Below, piece after piece: positions 28,350 through 36,937 of a stretch of DNA of 64,000 nucleotides (its first letter is position 1; each line of letters opens with the position of its first letter). Below the pieces are notes generated by a model that worked only from the letters and a program-made list of their open reading frames with translations, searched no databases and was not told the origin of the DNA. Origin of the DNA: Cytobacillus praedii (GTDB lineage: Bacteria; Bacillota; Bacilli; Bacillales; Cytobacillaceae); contig NZ_LMBX01000006.1 in assembly GCF_001439605.1 (NCBI RefSeq), positions 1-64,000 on the forward strand, given 5' to 3'. The translations under genes and the position numbers were made by a program.

Positions 28350-29567
28350 CTATATAAACATTCCTGCAATAGCCGCACTTAATAAGGAGGCAAGTGCACC
28401 TGCAATTACTGCTTTGATTCCTAATTTAGCAATGTCACTTCTCCGTTCAGGAGCAAGATTTCCTAAGCCTCCGAGTAGAATAGCCATTGATGAAATATTC
28501 GCAAAGCCGCATAAAGCAAAACTAATAACAATCACTGACTTTGGAGACAAATTGCTGATTTCAGGTGCAAAAGAGGAGTAAGCTACAAATTCGTTTAACA
28601 CTAATTTCTGTCCAATATACCCGCCAGCTTGTACAGCTTCATTCCATGGAACACCGATTGCAAATGCTATTGGCGAGAAAGCATAACCCAAGATCATTTC
28701 CAACGTTAAATGATCAATTCCAAAAAGGCCTCCCACAGCACCTATTATGCCATTGATTAACGCGACTAAAGCAATGAATGCCAACAGCATCGCACCGATA
28801 TTCAAGGCAAGGGATAACCCTACGCTCGCACCGCGTGCTGCTGCGTCCACCACATTCACAGATTCTTTATCTTTTTCAATCGTAATATCATCTGTCGTTT
28901 CTGACTTTTCTGTTTCGGGCATCATCACTTTTGCCATGATTAACCCTGCAGGAGCTGCCATAAAACTTGCAGCAAGTAAGTATTCTAAAGGAACACCTAA
29001 TAAAGCATATCCAACAAGAACAGAACCGGCAACAGAAGCAAGTCCCCCAGTCATTACTGCGAACAGTTCTGACATGGTCATTCTCGCCAAAAATGGACGA
29101 ACGATTAATGGGGCTTCTGTTTGTCCAACAAAAATGTTTGCGGCAGCTGACATTGATTCAGCTTTACTTGTACCGAGTAATTTAGCTAATCCACCGCCAA
29201 TAAATTTAATAATCACTTGCATAATCCCAAGATAGTACATAACAGAAATGAGCGAGGAGAAGAAAATTACTATCGGCAAAACCTGAAACGCAAAGATTGT
29301 CCCAATATTAGTACCCTCCGCAAACAATCCACCAAATAAGAAGTTTATTCCTTCATTGGCGTAGCCAACTACTGCATTTACCACATTTGTAAACTTCTCT
29401 AATGCCTTTTTTCCATACTCCCATTTAAGTACAATAACTGCAAACCCCACTTGAATAGCAAGTCCTGCAAGGATTGTTCGAATATTAATTGCCTTTCGAT
29501 TGGAAGAGAAGAGAAGTGCGATGGCAAAGATCGTCGCAATTCCTAATAATCCCCAAATATAATTCAT
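28350..29567 (-). CDS. nupC: concentrative nucleoside transporter (CNT family)
   Basis: 405-aa CNT-family importer that couples nucleoside uptake to H+ or Na+. About ten membrane segments are seen, with the signature strings [13 protein letters not shown] (substrate-binding HP1/TM region) and [20 protein letters not shown] near the C-terminal third, then [12 protein letters not shown]. Length matches NupC. Monocistronic with its own terminator. A cre site and an attenuator-like leader lie upstream, implying catabolite control, which is known for nucleoside genes in Bacillus. Confidence 0.92.
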   Translation of the reverse strand: MNYIWGLLGIATIFAIALLFSSNRKAINIRTILAGLAIQVGFAVIVLKWEYGKKALEKFTNVVNAVVGYANEGINFLFGGLFAEGTNIGTIFAFQVLPIVIFFSSLISVMYYLGIMQVIIKFIGGGLAKLLGTSKAESMSAAANIFVGQTEAPLIVRPFLARMTMSELFAVMTGGLASVAGSVLVGYALLGVPLEYLLAASFMAAPAGLIMAKVMMPETEKSETTDDITIEKDKESVNVVDAAARGASVGLSLALNIGAMLLAFIALVALINGIIGAVGGLFGIDHLTLEMILGYAFSPIAFAIGVPWNEAVQAGGYIGQKLVLNEFVAYSSFAPEISNLSPKSVIVISFALCGFANISSMAILLGGLGNLAPERRSDIAKLGIKAVIAGALASLLSAAIAGMFI

Positions 29568-29602
29568 GAAACATACACCTCGTTATTAAAATATTGATCA
29601 TA

Positions 29603-29618
29603 ATGAAAACGCTTTTCA
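29603..29618. promoter_or_regulatory. cre site (CcpA operator) upstream of nupC
   Basis: ATGAAAACGCTTTTCA fits the Bacillus cre consensus WTGAAARCGYTTTWNN at every position. It lies 35 bp upstream of the nupC start codon. Confidence 0.7.
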
Positions 29619-29634
29619 TTTTAGCCAAAAATAT

Positions 29635-29689
29635 ATACCTCTCGTTAAAGAGGTATGAAAATAGACGTCAGACATCTTCTGTTTTCACC
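29635..29689 (-). promoter_or_regulatory. attenuator-like leader of nupC
   Basis: A perfect 8-bp stem (ATACCTCT 29635-29642 / AGAGGTAT 29649-29656) overlaps a competing pair, GGTATGAAAA (29652-29661) with TTTTCACC (29682-29689). On the minus strand the former is followed by ATATATTTTT. The two helices share bases and exclude each other, as in a terminator/antiterminator switch; the ligand or protein is not known. Confidence 0.4.
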
Positions 29690-29951
29690 TTGATTATTCT
29701 AACATGAATTTACTTGCAGTAAAGTACTTTTCCTATGCTTTGTAGAGGTTAGAAGATTCATGCAATTGTAAACACATCACATTCTAAACAATTTACCATT
29801 AGAATTTCCCCAAAATTAAAAGAATCATACAAAAATATTTTGCTGAAATATAAAGATAATGACGTTTAGTTACTTTAAAGGTGATACAATATATTTTGCA
29901 TTCTTTTTAAATACTAGAAATTTCAAACTAAATAATATGTGAGGATGAATA

Positions 29952-31139
29952 ATGACAAAGGAAATAAAAAGAAATATTTGGACAATGCAATCATTTTATT
30001 TACTAACATTTTTTGGAACTGGAAGTTTATATCCTTTATTAAGTGTTTATTTAAGTGATGTTGAACATTTAAATGGTTATCAAATCGGGATAATTATGTC
30101 AATCAGTCCGATTGTCATGATATTTTTTCAGCCTATTTGGGGAATGGTCTCTGATAAATTAAACGCCCCTATTAAGATACTTACAATTGCCACACTAGTT
30201 GCTGGGATTTTAGGGCTAGGATACATCACCTTTAATGGATATTATTGGGTATTTATGACAGCTACATTCGTTGCCATTTTCCAAAGCGCCATTATACCAG
30301 TGTCAGATAGTTTATCCTTAAAATATACAAGTAAGGTCAAGGTGAATTATGGAAATATCCGCTTGTTTGGTTCTCTTGGCTTTGGTATTGCTGTTTTTAT
30401 TATGGGAAGGCTATCAGAACTAGATCCAGAAATTATTTTCTATTCTTTTTTCATCTCTTTATTTTTGGCGAGTTTTCTTGCTTCTAGAATGCCGTTTGAA
30501 AAAAGTTCAAAAAATCAGAATCTCCTCGGAGGAGTAAAAGAGATTCTTTTTCACAAAAAATTTCTTGTCTTTCTTGGAATCACATTTTTAGTCTTTGGTC
30601 CAAACCTAGCTAACAATACATATTTTGGATTATTTATTGACGGGAGTGGAGGAACCTATACAGGTATCGGGATTGCTTTTTTACTCGCTGTTTTATCTGA
30701 AGTGCCTTTTATGAAGGTAGCTGCAAGCTGGATAAACCGGATTGGATTACTTCAGGTAGCGACTATTGCTGGAATCGTGTCCTTAGCAAGGTGGCTGCTT
30801 TATTTTACCGAGCCTGACCTTTGGATCATCTATGTTACTTCCATCTTACAGGGCTTCTCAATCGGTCTATTTATACCTGCAGGCTTACAGTATATTCGAG
30901 ATATCACACCCGTCCATATAACAGCAACTGCGATTACGCTTTACTCTGCAATCGGAAATGGCCTAGGAAACTGGTTCTGTACATTTGTCGGAGGAATCAT
31001 CTTTGAGGAATCTTCTATTTTTACCGTATACTTATTTTTTGCCATTCTGGCTTTTATTGGAATTTGTTTGAGTTTATGGTTAATTAAGGAGGAAAAAGGA
31101 AGATCTAAAATACATGTCACTAGTAAAATGAACCTTTAA
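29952..31139 (+). CDS. MFS transporter (MFS_1-like)
   Basis: 395-aa major facilitator with twelve hydrophobic segments. The cytoplasmic loop motif between segments 2 and 3 is present as GMVSDKLNAPIK. Overall pattern (FGTGSLYPLLSVYLSDVEHL near the start) resembles the LacY/HcaT-like sugar or nucleoside permease group, to which B. subtilis YwbF also belongs. The substrate cannot be inferred. Monocistronic, GAGGATG upstream, terminator downstream. Confidence 0.82.
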   Translation: MTKEIKRNIWTMQSFYLLTFFGTGSLYPLLSVYLSDVEHLNGYQIGIIMSISPIVMIFFQPIWGMVSDKLNAPIKILTIATLVAGILGLGYITFNGYYWVFMTATFVAIFQSAIIPVSDSLSLKYTSKVKVNYGNIRLFGSLGFGIAVFIMGRLSELDPEIIFYSFFISLFLASFLASRMPFEKSSKNQNLLGGVKEILFHKKFLVFLGITFLVFGPNLANNTYFGLFIDGSGGTYTGIGIAFLLAVLSEVPFMKVAASWINRIGLLQVATIAGIVSLARWLLYFTEPDLWIIYVTSILQGFSIGLFIPAGLQYIRDITPVHITATAITLYSAIGNGLGNWFCTFVGGIIFEESSIFTVYLFFAILAFIGICLSLWLIKEEKGRSKIHVTSKMNL

Positions 31140-31140
31140 A

Positions 31141-31171
31141 ATATAAGCCCTCCAATATGGAGGGCTTATAT
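31141..31171 (+). terminator. terminator of MFS gene
   Basis: Perfect 14-bp stem ATATAAGCCCTCCA/TGGAGGGCTTATAT with a 3-base loop, then T-run. Confidence 0.85.
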
Positions 31172-31247
31172 TTTTAAATTCTAACTGAATTGACAAATAC
31201 ATAACAGTTCATAAAAGGGAAGAGCTAAAGTGGAAGGAGGGACTGCC

Positions 31248-31445
31248 ATGGAAAGGAAGGAACATGTTAGTACAAAAATTGCCGAGAGGCACTATAAACC
31301 AGAAGATTATAAAAAAAAGGATCCATTATCTTCTGGTTTAGCAACTACTCATGAACAGGTAAGTGATGTATATACCGAAGGACAGGCAAATCCAGTAATT
31401 GAAGATGTAAATGGGAAAGATATTCCTATTAATAAAGGGGAATAA
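31248..31445 (+). CDS. YozQ-like (DUF4025) small protein
   Basis: 65 aa from ATG 31248, preceded by GGAGGG; an in-frame start at 31230 is less likely. Hydrophilic, with ERHYKPEDYKKKDPLSSGLA and TTHEQVSDVYTEGQ, matching the DUF4025/YozQ pattern. Function unknown; these proteins are common in Bacillus spore formers. Confidence 0.7.
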   Translation: MERKEHVSTKIAERHYKPEDYKKKDPLSSGLATTHEQVSDVYTEGQANPVIEDVNGKDIPINKGE

Positions 31446-31487
31446 GAACAAAAAGAAGTTGCTAAGATGCAACTTCTTTTTGTTCTT
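31444..31487. terminator. bidirectional terminator overlapping two stop codons
   Basis: Perfect 19-bp stem (31444-31462 with 31469-31487) with a 6-base loop. Its ends overlap the stop codons of both convergent small genes, a very compact arrangement. Confidence 0.85.
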
Positions 31488-31626
31488 ATTTCTTTCTGTT
31501 GTCTAATCTCATAGCCAAAAGTTCTTTTACTTCATTGTAGGATAAACCTGAATTACGATTAAGCCGTTTAACCTCTTCGATATCAGTTCCTACAACTGTG
31601 TATTTTTTTGTTTTATTATTTTCCAT
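31486..31626 (-). CDS. small protein with gamma-SASP-like VKxxN motif
   Basis: 46 aa, start ATG 31626 with AAGGAGG upstream. Sequence VGTDIEEVKRLNRNSGLSYN resembles the GT(D/N)xxEVKxxN repeat unit of gamma-type small acid-soluble spore proteins, but a single unit is present and the C-terminus differs. Likely sporulation-linked, by analogy only. Convergent with the YozQ-like gene and sharing its terminator. Confidence 0.7.
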   Translation of the reverse strand: MENNKTKKYTVVGTDIEEVKRLNRNSGLSYNEVKELLAMRLDNRKK

Positions 31627-31799
31627 TGTTATCCTCCTTATTCAATTAAACTCCTTAAACTTTTCGAAGGTTAAATCTTCCTTAACATGACCATACTAAG
31701 TAAGAAATGCGTCAGTGTCTTCGGAACCATCATCGTTACGGATCGTTCCTGTAAAGGTAATGCTGTAGCGCTAGTACTAGATATGAGGGGGCGTTAGCT

Positions 31800-31988
31800 A
31801 TTTTTTTCAATCGAAAAAATCAAGATGATAAACCTGAAGTTGTCATGTTAGATACTGAAATCTATTCTTGCAGTCATAATGATTGTAATGGGTGGATGAG
31901 AAAAGAATTTGCTTCAGATGACTTAAAATGCCCTTTATGCGGAAATGATACGAATGCTGAAATGCGTGAACTTCCGCAAATTGAATAA
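31800..31988 (+). CDS. YdjO-like small zinc-ribbon protein, probable ATT start
   Basis: 62-aa frame with two Cys pairs (CSHNDC and CPLC), a zinc-ribbon arrangement, and NGWMRKEF and MRELP strings that match the cold-inducible YdjO family. No ATG, GTG or TTG exists in frame after the upstream stop. ATT at 31800 lies eight bases after the strong site GAGGGGG, so it is the best start; ATT starts are known, rarely, in bacteria (infC). A terminator follows. Confidence 0.68.
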   Translation: MFFNRKNQDDKPEVVMLDTEIYSCSHNDCNGWMRKEFASDDLKCPLCGNDTNAEMRELPQIE

Positions 31989-31995
31989 GTGTTTT

Positions 31996-32037
31996 ACAAA
32001 AAGACTGTTGAGGAGAAGTAGACAACAGTCTTTTTGT
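31996..32037 (+). terminator. terminator of ydjO-like gene
   Basis: Perfect stem ACAAAAAGACTGTTG/CAACAGTCTTTTTGT with a 12-base loop. Confidence 0.85.
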
Positions 32038-32048
32038 ATCATTAAGAA

Positions 32049-32285
32049 AAATCATTTGAAAAGATATTGTGATTTAACCTTGTGCAGCATTGGTCAGCGT
32101 CCACTCAACTAGTAATGCTTTACCAATATTTTCACCGAATAAGCATTAGCTGTCGCTTTTATAGAGGAGGGGCATCCGTTATCTTAAAATCACCAGTCAA
32201 TCCTTCCATAACGGGAAAAGATAGCTTTCAAAGAAGTTTAACTTGAGCTTGTGTGTAGAGAGCAAGTTGCTCGTATATGTGTTCG
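32049..32285. other. gap with no convincing gene
   Basis: An inverted repeat TAATGCTT (32113-32120)/AAGCATTA (32141-32148) is present. A 43-codon frame from about 32115 has no ribosome binding site at its ATG, although an AGAGGAGGGG lies inside it; I do not call it. Confidence 0.3.
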
Positions 32286-32465
32286 TTATAAGTTTTCATT
32301 TTGCTGACCGATTTCATTTTCACTAATAATAATATTTGCTGTCTCAATAGAATGGTGTTCGTTTAATGAATCGCCTCTATAATTGTTTTGATTAGGGTAC
32401 TTCTCATCCTTGCTCATAATTCTATAATCATTGATTCCTTCATTTGTATTTTTTTGCTTCTTCAA
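32286..32465 (-). CDS. small hydrophilic protein of unknown function
   Basis: 59 aa from TTG 32465, preceded by AAAGGAGAAA at good spacing; a longer frame reaches 32498. Polar, Asn/Gln-rich (KDEKYPNQNNYRGDSLNEHH), without membrane segment. No family recognised. Strong ribosome binding site is the main support. Confidence 0.5.
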   Translation of the reverse strand: MKKQKNTNEGINDYRIMSKDEKYPNQNNYRGDSLNEHHSIETANIIISENEIGQQNENL

Positions 32466-32597
32466 TTGAATTTCTCCTTTCTTTCTTATCAATAACATGA
32501 CAATTATCTTGACCCCTTATTCATTTTTGAAAAAGAAAATCCCTCAGTGTGATGAGGGACTGTTGTATCCATATTCGTACGCTCTATTTTCAATCTG

Positions 32598-32732
32598 TTA
32601 TTCCGCTTTTTTTGATAAGCATCGATCACATTCCAACATATATGTTTCAACATGTTCATGAACCTTTTGACCACATTCTGGACATACTTTACCTTGTATT
32701 CCTTTTGGTAATTCATTTGCCACATTAATCAT
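32598..32732 (-). CDS. small zinc-ribbon protein, YhfH-like
   Basis: 44 aa from ATG 32732 with AAAGGAGGG upstream. Two Cys pairs (CPECG and CDRC) in the spacing CxxC-x16-CxxC make a minimal zinc ribbon, like the Bacillus YhfH small proteins. A larger overlapping frame (32504-32725) in another frame is a shadow. Function unknown. Confidence 0.68.
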   Translation of the reverse strand: MINVANELPKGIQGKVCPECGQKVHEHVETYMLECDRCLSKKAE

Positions 32733-32985
32733 AACTAGCCCTCCTTTTTATAATACAGATTATTCATTTCCTTATTGTTATAGTACAGTATACACGAAGA
32801 TATCTGAAATGTGTACTCAAATTAAAAGTATTTTATAAAAATTAAATCGTTCATGCAATCATGAACAAAGGTCAGATTAATAAAGATATTTCTGTTTTCC
32901 ACTTCCAACCACTTGTTATTTGGATTACAATCATACTTGTGATTATTTTTTTACGCCTTAAATAAAGGGGGCTTTTGGAACGTTT

Positions 32986-35148
32986 ATGCTAGATATTTTA
33001 CAATTGTTTAATCCAATGCTTATTTTTGTAGCGATGGTTCTTACATTTATCGCATCCTATACAGGTTTAGATTTATTTTCTCTTACAAGATCAACTGAAA
33101 GTAATAAAGGTTTTCTATTTTTAGGGGGAACATTTTCCCTAGGAGTAGGAATTTGGATTATGAATTTTATAGGGATGGTTGCCATTAATATGAATGGCTC
33201 AGCAACCTATCATATCCCTCTAACTGTTTTATCACTTGTTTTTGGCATTGCATTTACAGGCATGTCATTCTATTGTGTGATCGATATGAAACTTAAATTT
33301 CGCCAATTGCTGCTAGGCAGCTTTTTTATGACCATTGCGGTTTTGTCCATTCATATTACCGGCATGTATGCCATGAAAATGAATATCCATTATAATCCTG
33401 TCCTATTTTCAATATCTACACTTCTTATTTTTTGCTCTTTTGTATTTTCATATTGGATGCTATTTTATTCGAAAAGTTTTTCACGGTTTAATGAGATATG
33501 GATTATGCCAATTAGTTCACTAGTTATTACAGGTGCTATTATTGAAGGGTATTTGCTGCTGCTGCGAGCATCTTCCTCACTCAAAGCTTCAGGAACTTCC
33601 CAGCAAACGTCAAACCCAGAGACCTACCTGATTTATCTCGTCTTTTTTGTATCTATTCTTATCTTAAGCGGACTAATTGGTTCAAGAACGATTACAGGAA
33701 AGATGCTTGCTGTAAGCAACACTAATTTAAGCGATATTAAGTCTGCACTCGATGAATCATCAATCGTTACCATCACTGATCCGGATGGGAAAATAACCTA
33801 TGTGAATGATAAATTTGTTGAAATCTCAAAATATGAAATGCATGAGGTGCTGGGAAAGACTCATAATCTATTAAATTCCGGGGTTCATTCTGCCCAGTTT
33901 TTCAAGGATCTATGGGATACAGTATCTTCTGGGGAAATTTGGAGAGGTGAAATATGTAATCGCTCGAAGGAAGGAAAACTGTATTGGGTAGAAACAACAA
34001 TCGTGCCATTTCTCAATCGGGAAGGAGCACCTTATCAATTCGTTTCCATTCGTTCTGATATTACTGCCTTGAAAACAACCGAAAAGCATTTAAAGGAAAC
34101 GTTAAAAGAAGTAAGTGATATTAAATTTGCCCTTGATCAATCTTCTATCGTTGCATTTACTGATGAAAAAGGAATCATTACAAATGTGAATGATCGGTTT
34201 TGTGAAATTTCGAAATATACTAGAGAAGAAATTATCGGACAGACACATTCTTTGCTAAATTCCATGCACCATACAAAAGAGTTTTTTCAAGAGCTATGGA
34301 AGACGATCGGACAAGGAAAGGTATGGAAGGGAGAAATACAAAATAAAGCGAAGGATGGTACGCTTTATTGGGTTGATACAACAATTGTTCCTTTTCTTAA
34401 AGAAAACGGGAAACCCTATCAGTATTTAGCGATTAGGAACGATATCACCGAAAGAAAGAAAAACGAGGAAATCATGCATCGTCAAGACAAGCTGGCAACT
34501 GTTGGACAGCTTGCAGCTGGTGTTGCACATGAAATCCGCAATCCATTAACTTCAATGAGAGGGTACACCGAATTCCTGCAATTAGATGAAACCAATAAAG
34601 AACGGCAAGAATATTTAGAGATCATTCTTGATGAAATCGATCGTGTAAATAATATTGTCGAAGATTTTATGATGCTTGCAAAACCAAAAGCGGTCGTATT
34701 AGAGGAAAAAAACATTATTCCTCTTATTAAAACAGTTCTTTCGTTATTTGAATTTGAAGCAAGAAAAAAGAATATTCATATTTACTTCGAATTTAACCAA
34801 GAGAATGTCATTGTTGATTGTGATGAAAACCGTTTGAAGCAGGTTCTTATTAATTTTGTAAAAAATGGAATCGACGCCATTCCCAATGGAGGAGAAATCA
34901 GAATACGTGTAAGGACTGTTGGTCAAAACGTCCATGTATCCATTCATGATACAGGGATTGGAATCCCAAAAGACAAACTGGAAAAAATAGGTGAACCATT
35001 TTTCACAACGAAAAAGAAGGGGAATGGACTTGGGTTGATGGTTAGCTTCCATATAATTGAAAGTCATAACGGCAAGGTTGATGTTGAAAGCGAACTCAAT
35101 AAGGGTACAACATTCACAATTAAATTACCTGCCAAAACAGCCTCATAA
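32986..35148 (+). CDS. MHYT-PAS-PAS hybrid membrane histidine kinase
   Basis: 720-aa sensor kinase. The N-terminal MHYT sensor has about seven membrane helices (residues 10-235). Two nearly duplicate PAS domains follow (about 250-365 and 375-490; both contain YVNDKF/NVNDRF-like and YWVxTTIVPFL strings), then HisKA with phospho-acceptor His515 (AAGVAHEIRNPLTS) and an HATPase with N, G1 and G2 boxes (DTGIGIPKDKL, KGNGLGL). The first MHYT motif reads IWIMNFIGM, with Asn where His is normal; the second retains His (IHITGM). Orphan: no response regulator nearby, so it may feed the sporulation phosphorelay like Kin proteins. Confidence 0.9.
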   Translation: MLDILQLFNPMLIFVAMVLTFIASYTGLDLFSLTRSTESNKGFLFLGGTFSLGVGIWIMNFIGMVAINMNGSATYHIPLTVLSLVFGIAFTGMSFYCVIDMKLKFRQLLLGSFFMTIAVLSIHITGMYAMKMNIHYNPVLFSISTLLIFCSFVFSYWMLFYSKSFSRFNEIWIMPISSLVITGAIIEGYLLLLRASSSLKASGTSQQTSNPETYLIYLVFFVSILILSGLIGSRTITGKMLAVSNTNLSDIKSALDESSIVTITDPDGKITYVNDKFVEISKYEMHEVLGKTHNLLNSGVHSAQFFKDLWDTVSSGEIWRGEICNRSKEGKLYWVETTIVPFLNREGAPYQFVSIRSDITALKTTEKHLKETLKEVSDIKFALDQSSIVAFTDEKGIITNVNDRFCEISKYTREEIIGQTHSLLNSMHHTKEFFQELWKTIGQGKVWKGEIQNKAKDGTLYWVDTTIVPFLKENGKPYQYLAIRNDITERKKNEEIMHRQDKLATVGQLAAGVAHEIRNPLTSMRGYTEFLQLDETNKERQEYLEIILDEIDRVNNIVEDFMMLAKPKAVVLEEKNIIPLIKTVLSLFEFEARKKNIHIYFEFNQENVIVDCDENRLKQVLINFVKNGIDAIPNGGEIRIRVRTVGQNVHVSIHDTGIGIPKDKLEKIGEPFFTTKKKGNGLGLMVSFHIIESHNGKVDVESELNKGTTFTIKLPAKTAS

Positions 35149-35188
35149 AAGAGAAAAAGGAAGGAGCAGACCTTCCTTTTTCTCTTTT
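35147..35188. terminator. bidirectional terminator
   Basis: Perfect 18-bp stem AAAAGAGAAAAAGGAAGG with its complement, 6-base loop, between two convergent genes. Confidence 0.85.
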
Positions 35189-35189
35189 A

Positions 35190-35939
35190 TCATTTTGTAT
35201 GTCTATCTTCTTTCTCATTTTGATGAACAAAAAAGCTTTGAACAGGTTTTACTATTTTCTTGAAATTCTCGTCAACCCTTTGACTTATAAAGGAAGCGCG
35301 TTCATAAACAACTGTACGCAGATTTTCAAGCTGACGAATAATTTTCTGCGTCAATGCCTCTTGCTCGTCTAACCGTTCCATTACTGTGGAATGATAGACT
35401 TCCTGTATATCAAGCTGCTTCGTCATTTTATCATACTGTTCCTCTTGTTTTTCAAGTTGATCCAACATCTTGGTTGAAATTGATTCAAAATTAGTGATTT
35501 TTCCTGCAAGCAATTCAGTGGAATGGTGCTGTGTCGAAACTTGGTCTAATACCGCCTGGTTAATTAAATTCTCCCGTTCAATTAATTCAACAATTTGTTT
35601 ATTACTATTTTCAAGCAGGTCAAGACGTTCGACCAGCAGCTTATTTTCGTCCTCTTGCTGTTCAATTGTCGTTAATAAATGGTTTATAAGCCCATTCTGA
35701 TGTTCAAATTTGTTATTAAGTGTATTGAAATATTCATTTTGGTTCGCATGAACATTTTTAAATAAATGGCCGATACGCCTATTTAATTTTCCATAAGTCT
35801 CTGAAAGCTGATGGTTCACTTTCTGTTGATCCTCAAGAATATTTTGCAAATAATTATATCGAAAGGTTTCTTGGTTAGATGTTTCATTTATTTCATTCCT
35901 CTGAAATAGCTTTGGTTGAATGTCACGATTGGAAAACAT
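35190..35939 (-). CDS. long coiled-coil protein of unknown function
   Basis: 249 aa predicted mostly as one coiled coil (about residues 25-225), with heptads such as IEQQEDENKLLVERLDLLEN and SISTKMLDQLEKQEEQYDKM. No signal or membrane segment. Start uncertain: ATG 35939 (MFSNRDIQ) is 14 bases past AAGGAG, while GTG 35954 overlaps that site. The basic C-terminus may bind nucleic acid, but this is speculation. Situated between a sensor kinase and the TerD genes; no family recognised. Confidence 0.65.
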   Translation of the reverse strand: MFSNRDIQPKLFQRNEINETSNQETFRYNYLQNILEDQQKVNHQLSETYGKLNRRIGHLFKNVHANQNEYFNTLNNKFEHQNGLINHLLTTIEQQEDENKLLVERLDLLENSNKQIVELIERENLINQAVLDQVSTQHHSTELLAGKITNFESISTKMLDQLEKQEEQYDKMTKQLDIQEVYHSTVMERLDEQEALTQKIIRQLENLRTVVYERASFISQRVDENFKKIVKPVQSFFVHQNEKEDRHTK

Positions 35940-36160
35940 CCCCTTACATTTCACTCCTTCCTATTCATACCGCATTAAGCAGTTCTTTTTTTATGTTATG
36001 TTATGTATGCAGACAAGAAATGGTTGCAAGATTGGGCGCTCAATTTGATTCAACAATAGTAAATTCCATCATTTTTACGGCAATGGAAAATTTTTGATAT
36101 AATATTGTAGCCAGTAAAGTCTAACTTTAGTAGAATAGATTTATAAAAAAGGGCATATAG

Positions 36161-36199
36161 GTGTAAATGTTTTACGTAAATAGGATAAAACGGTTACAC
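36161..36199. promoter_or_regulatory. nested palindrome upstream of terD
   Basis: GTGTAA (36161-36166)/TTACAC (36194-36199) enclose GTTTTA (36169-36174)/TAAAAC (36186-36191). The arms are perfect and symmetric. It sits 72 bp before the first terD start and downstream of a TATAAT at 36093-36098. Candidate operator or mRNA hairpin. Confidence 0.5.
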
Positions 36200-36271
36200 T
36201 AGTAAATGAAAAGATATCTTTTCAATTCCGCTTTTTTTGTAAATTACTTATTTGGGAGGATGAAAACGATT

Positions 36272-36853
36272 ATGGCTATTTCACTATCTAAGGGACAAAA
36301 AGTTGATTTAACAAAAACGAATCCAGGGTTATCAAAAGTAATTGTTGGTCTTGGGTGGGATACAAATAAATATGATGGAGGCCAAGACTTCGATCTAGAC
36401 GCAAGTATTTTCTTACTAGATTCTTCAGGCAAATGCGCTTCCGATAAAGATTTCATTTTCTATAACCAGCTTGAAGGCGGCAATGGTTCTGTTGTACATA
36501 CTGGTGATAATCGTACGGGTGAAGGGGACGGTGATGATGAGCAAGTTAAAGTGAATTTAAGTGCTGTTCCAGCTGCCATTGAAAAAATTTCTTTCGTTAT
36601 TACCATTCACGATGCAGAGAACCGTGGGCAAAACTTCGGTCAAGTATCAAATGCCTTTGTTCGTATTGTAAATGAAGAAACTAACGAGGAAGTAATTCGC
36701 TACGATCTTGGAGAAGATTTCTCTATTGAGACTGCAGTTATTGTTGGTGAATTATACCGTCATTCTGGTGAATGGAAATTCTCAGCAGTTGGGTCAGGCT
36801 ACCAAGGCGGCTTAGCTCGCATTGCTACTGACTTCGGCTTGCAGGTAGGATGA
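36272..36853 (+). CDS. TerD-family protein (first copy)
   Basis: 193-aa cytoplasmic TerD-domain protein, relative of the Bacillus YceD/YceE stress proteins. The ATG at 36272 (MAISLSKGQ) matches the family N-terminus; the frame could begin at 36206 but no family member does. The Ca-binding motifs [19 protein letters not shown] and [13 protein letters not shown] are intact. TerD proteins give tellurite, phage and general stress tolerance; their biochemical role is unsettled. A terminator-like hairpin separates it from the second copy. Confidence 0.88.
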   Translation: MAISLSKGQKVDLTKTNPGLSKVIVGLGWDTNKYDGGQDFDLDASIFLLDSSGKCASDKDFIFYNQLEGGNGSVVHTGDNRTGEGDGDDEQVKVNLSAVPAAIEKISFVITIHDAENRGQNFGQVSNAFVRIVNEETNEEVIRYDLGEDFSIETAVIVGELYRHSGEWKFSAVGSGYQGGLARIATDFGLQVG

Positions 36854-36875
36854 TTTTTTTTCAAAAAATAGAAAA

Positions 36876-36903
36876 AGCCAGGTAGACTATACTCTATCTG
36901 GCT
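36876..36903 (+). terminator. terminator-like hairpin between the two terD genes
   Basis: AGCCAGGTAGA/TCTATCTGGCT stem (one G-U), followed by CATTCTTT. Partial read-through could set the ratio of the two copies. Confidence 0.6.
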
Positions 36904-36937
36904 CATTCTTTAAAAAAGATATTATAGGGGAGGGTTT

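Noticed and set aside
32504-32725. 73-codon minus-strand frame
   Set aside because: Lies in a different frame over the 44-aa zinc-ribbon gene (32598-32732), which has the better ribosome binding site and a recognisable motif.
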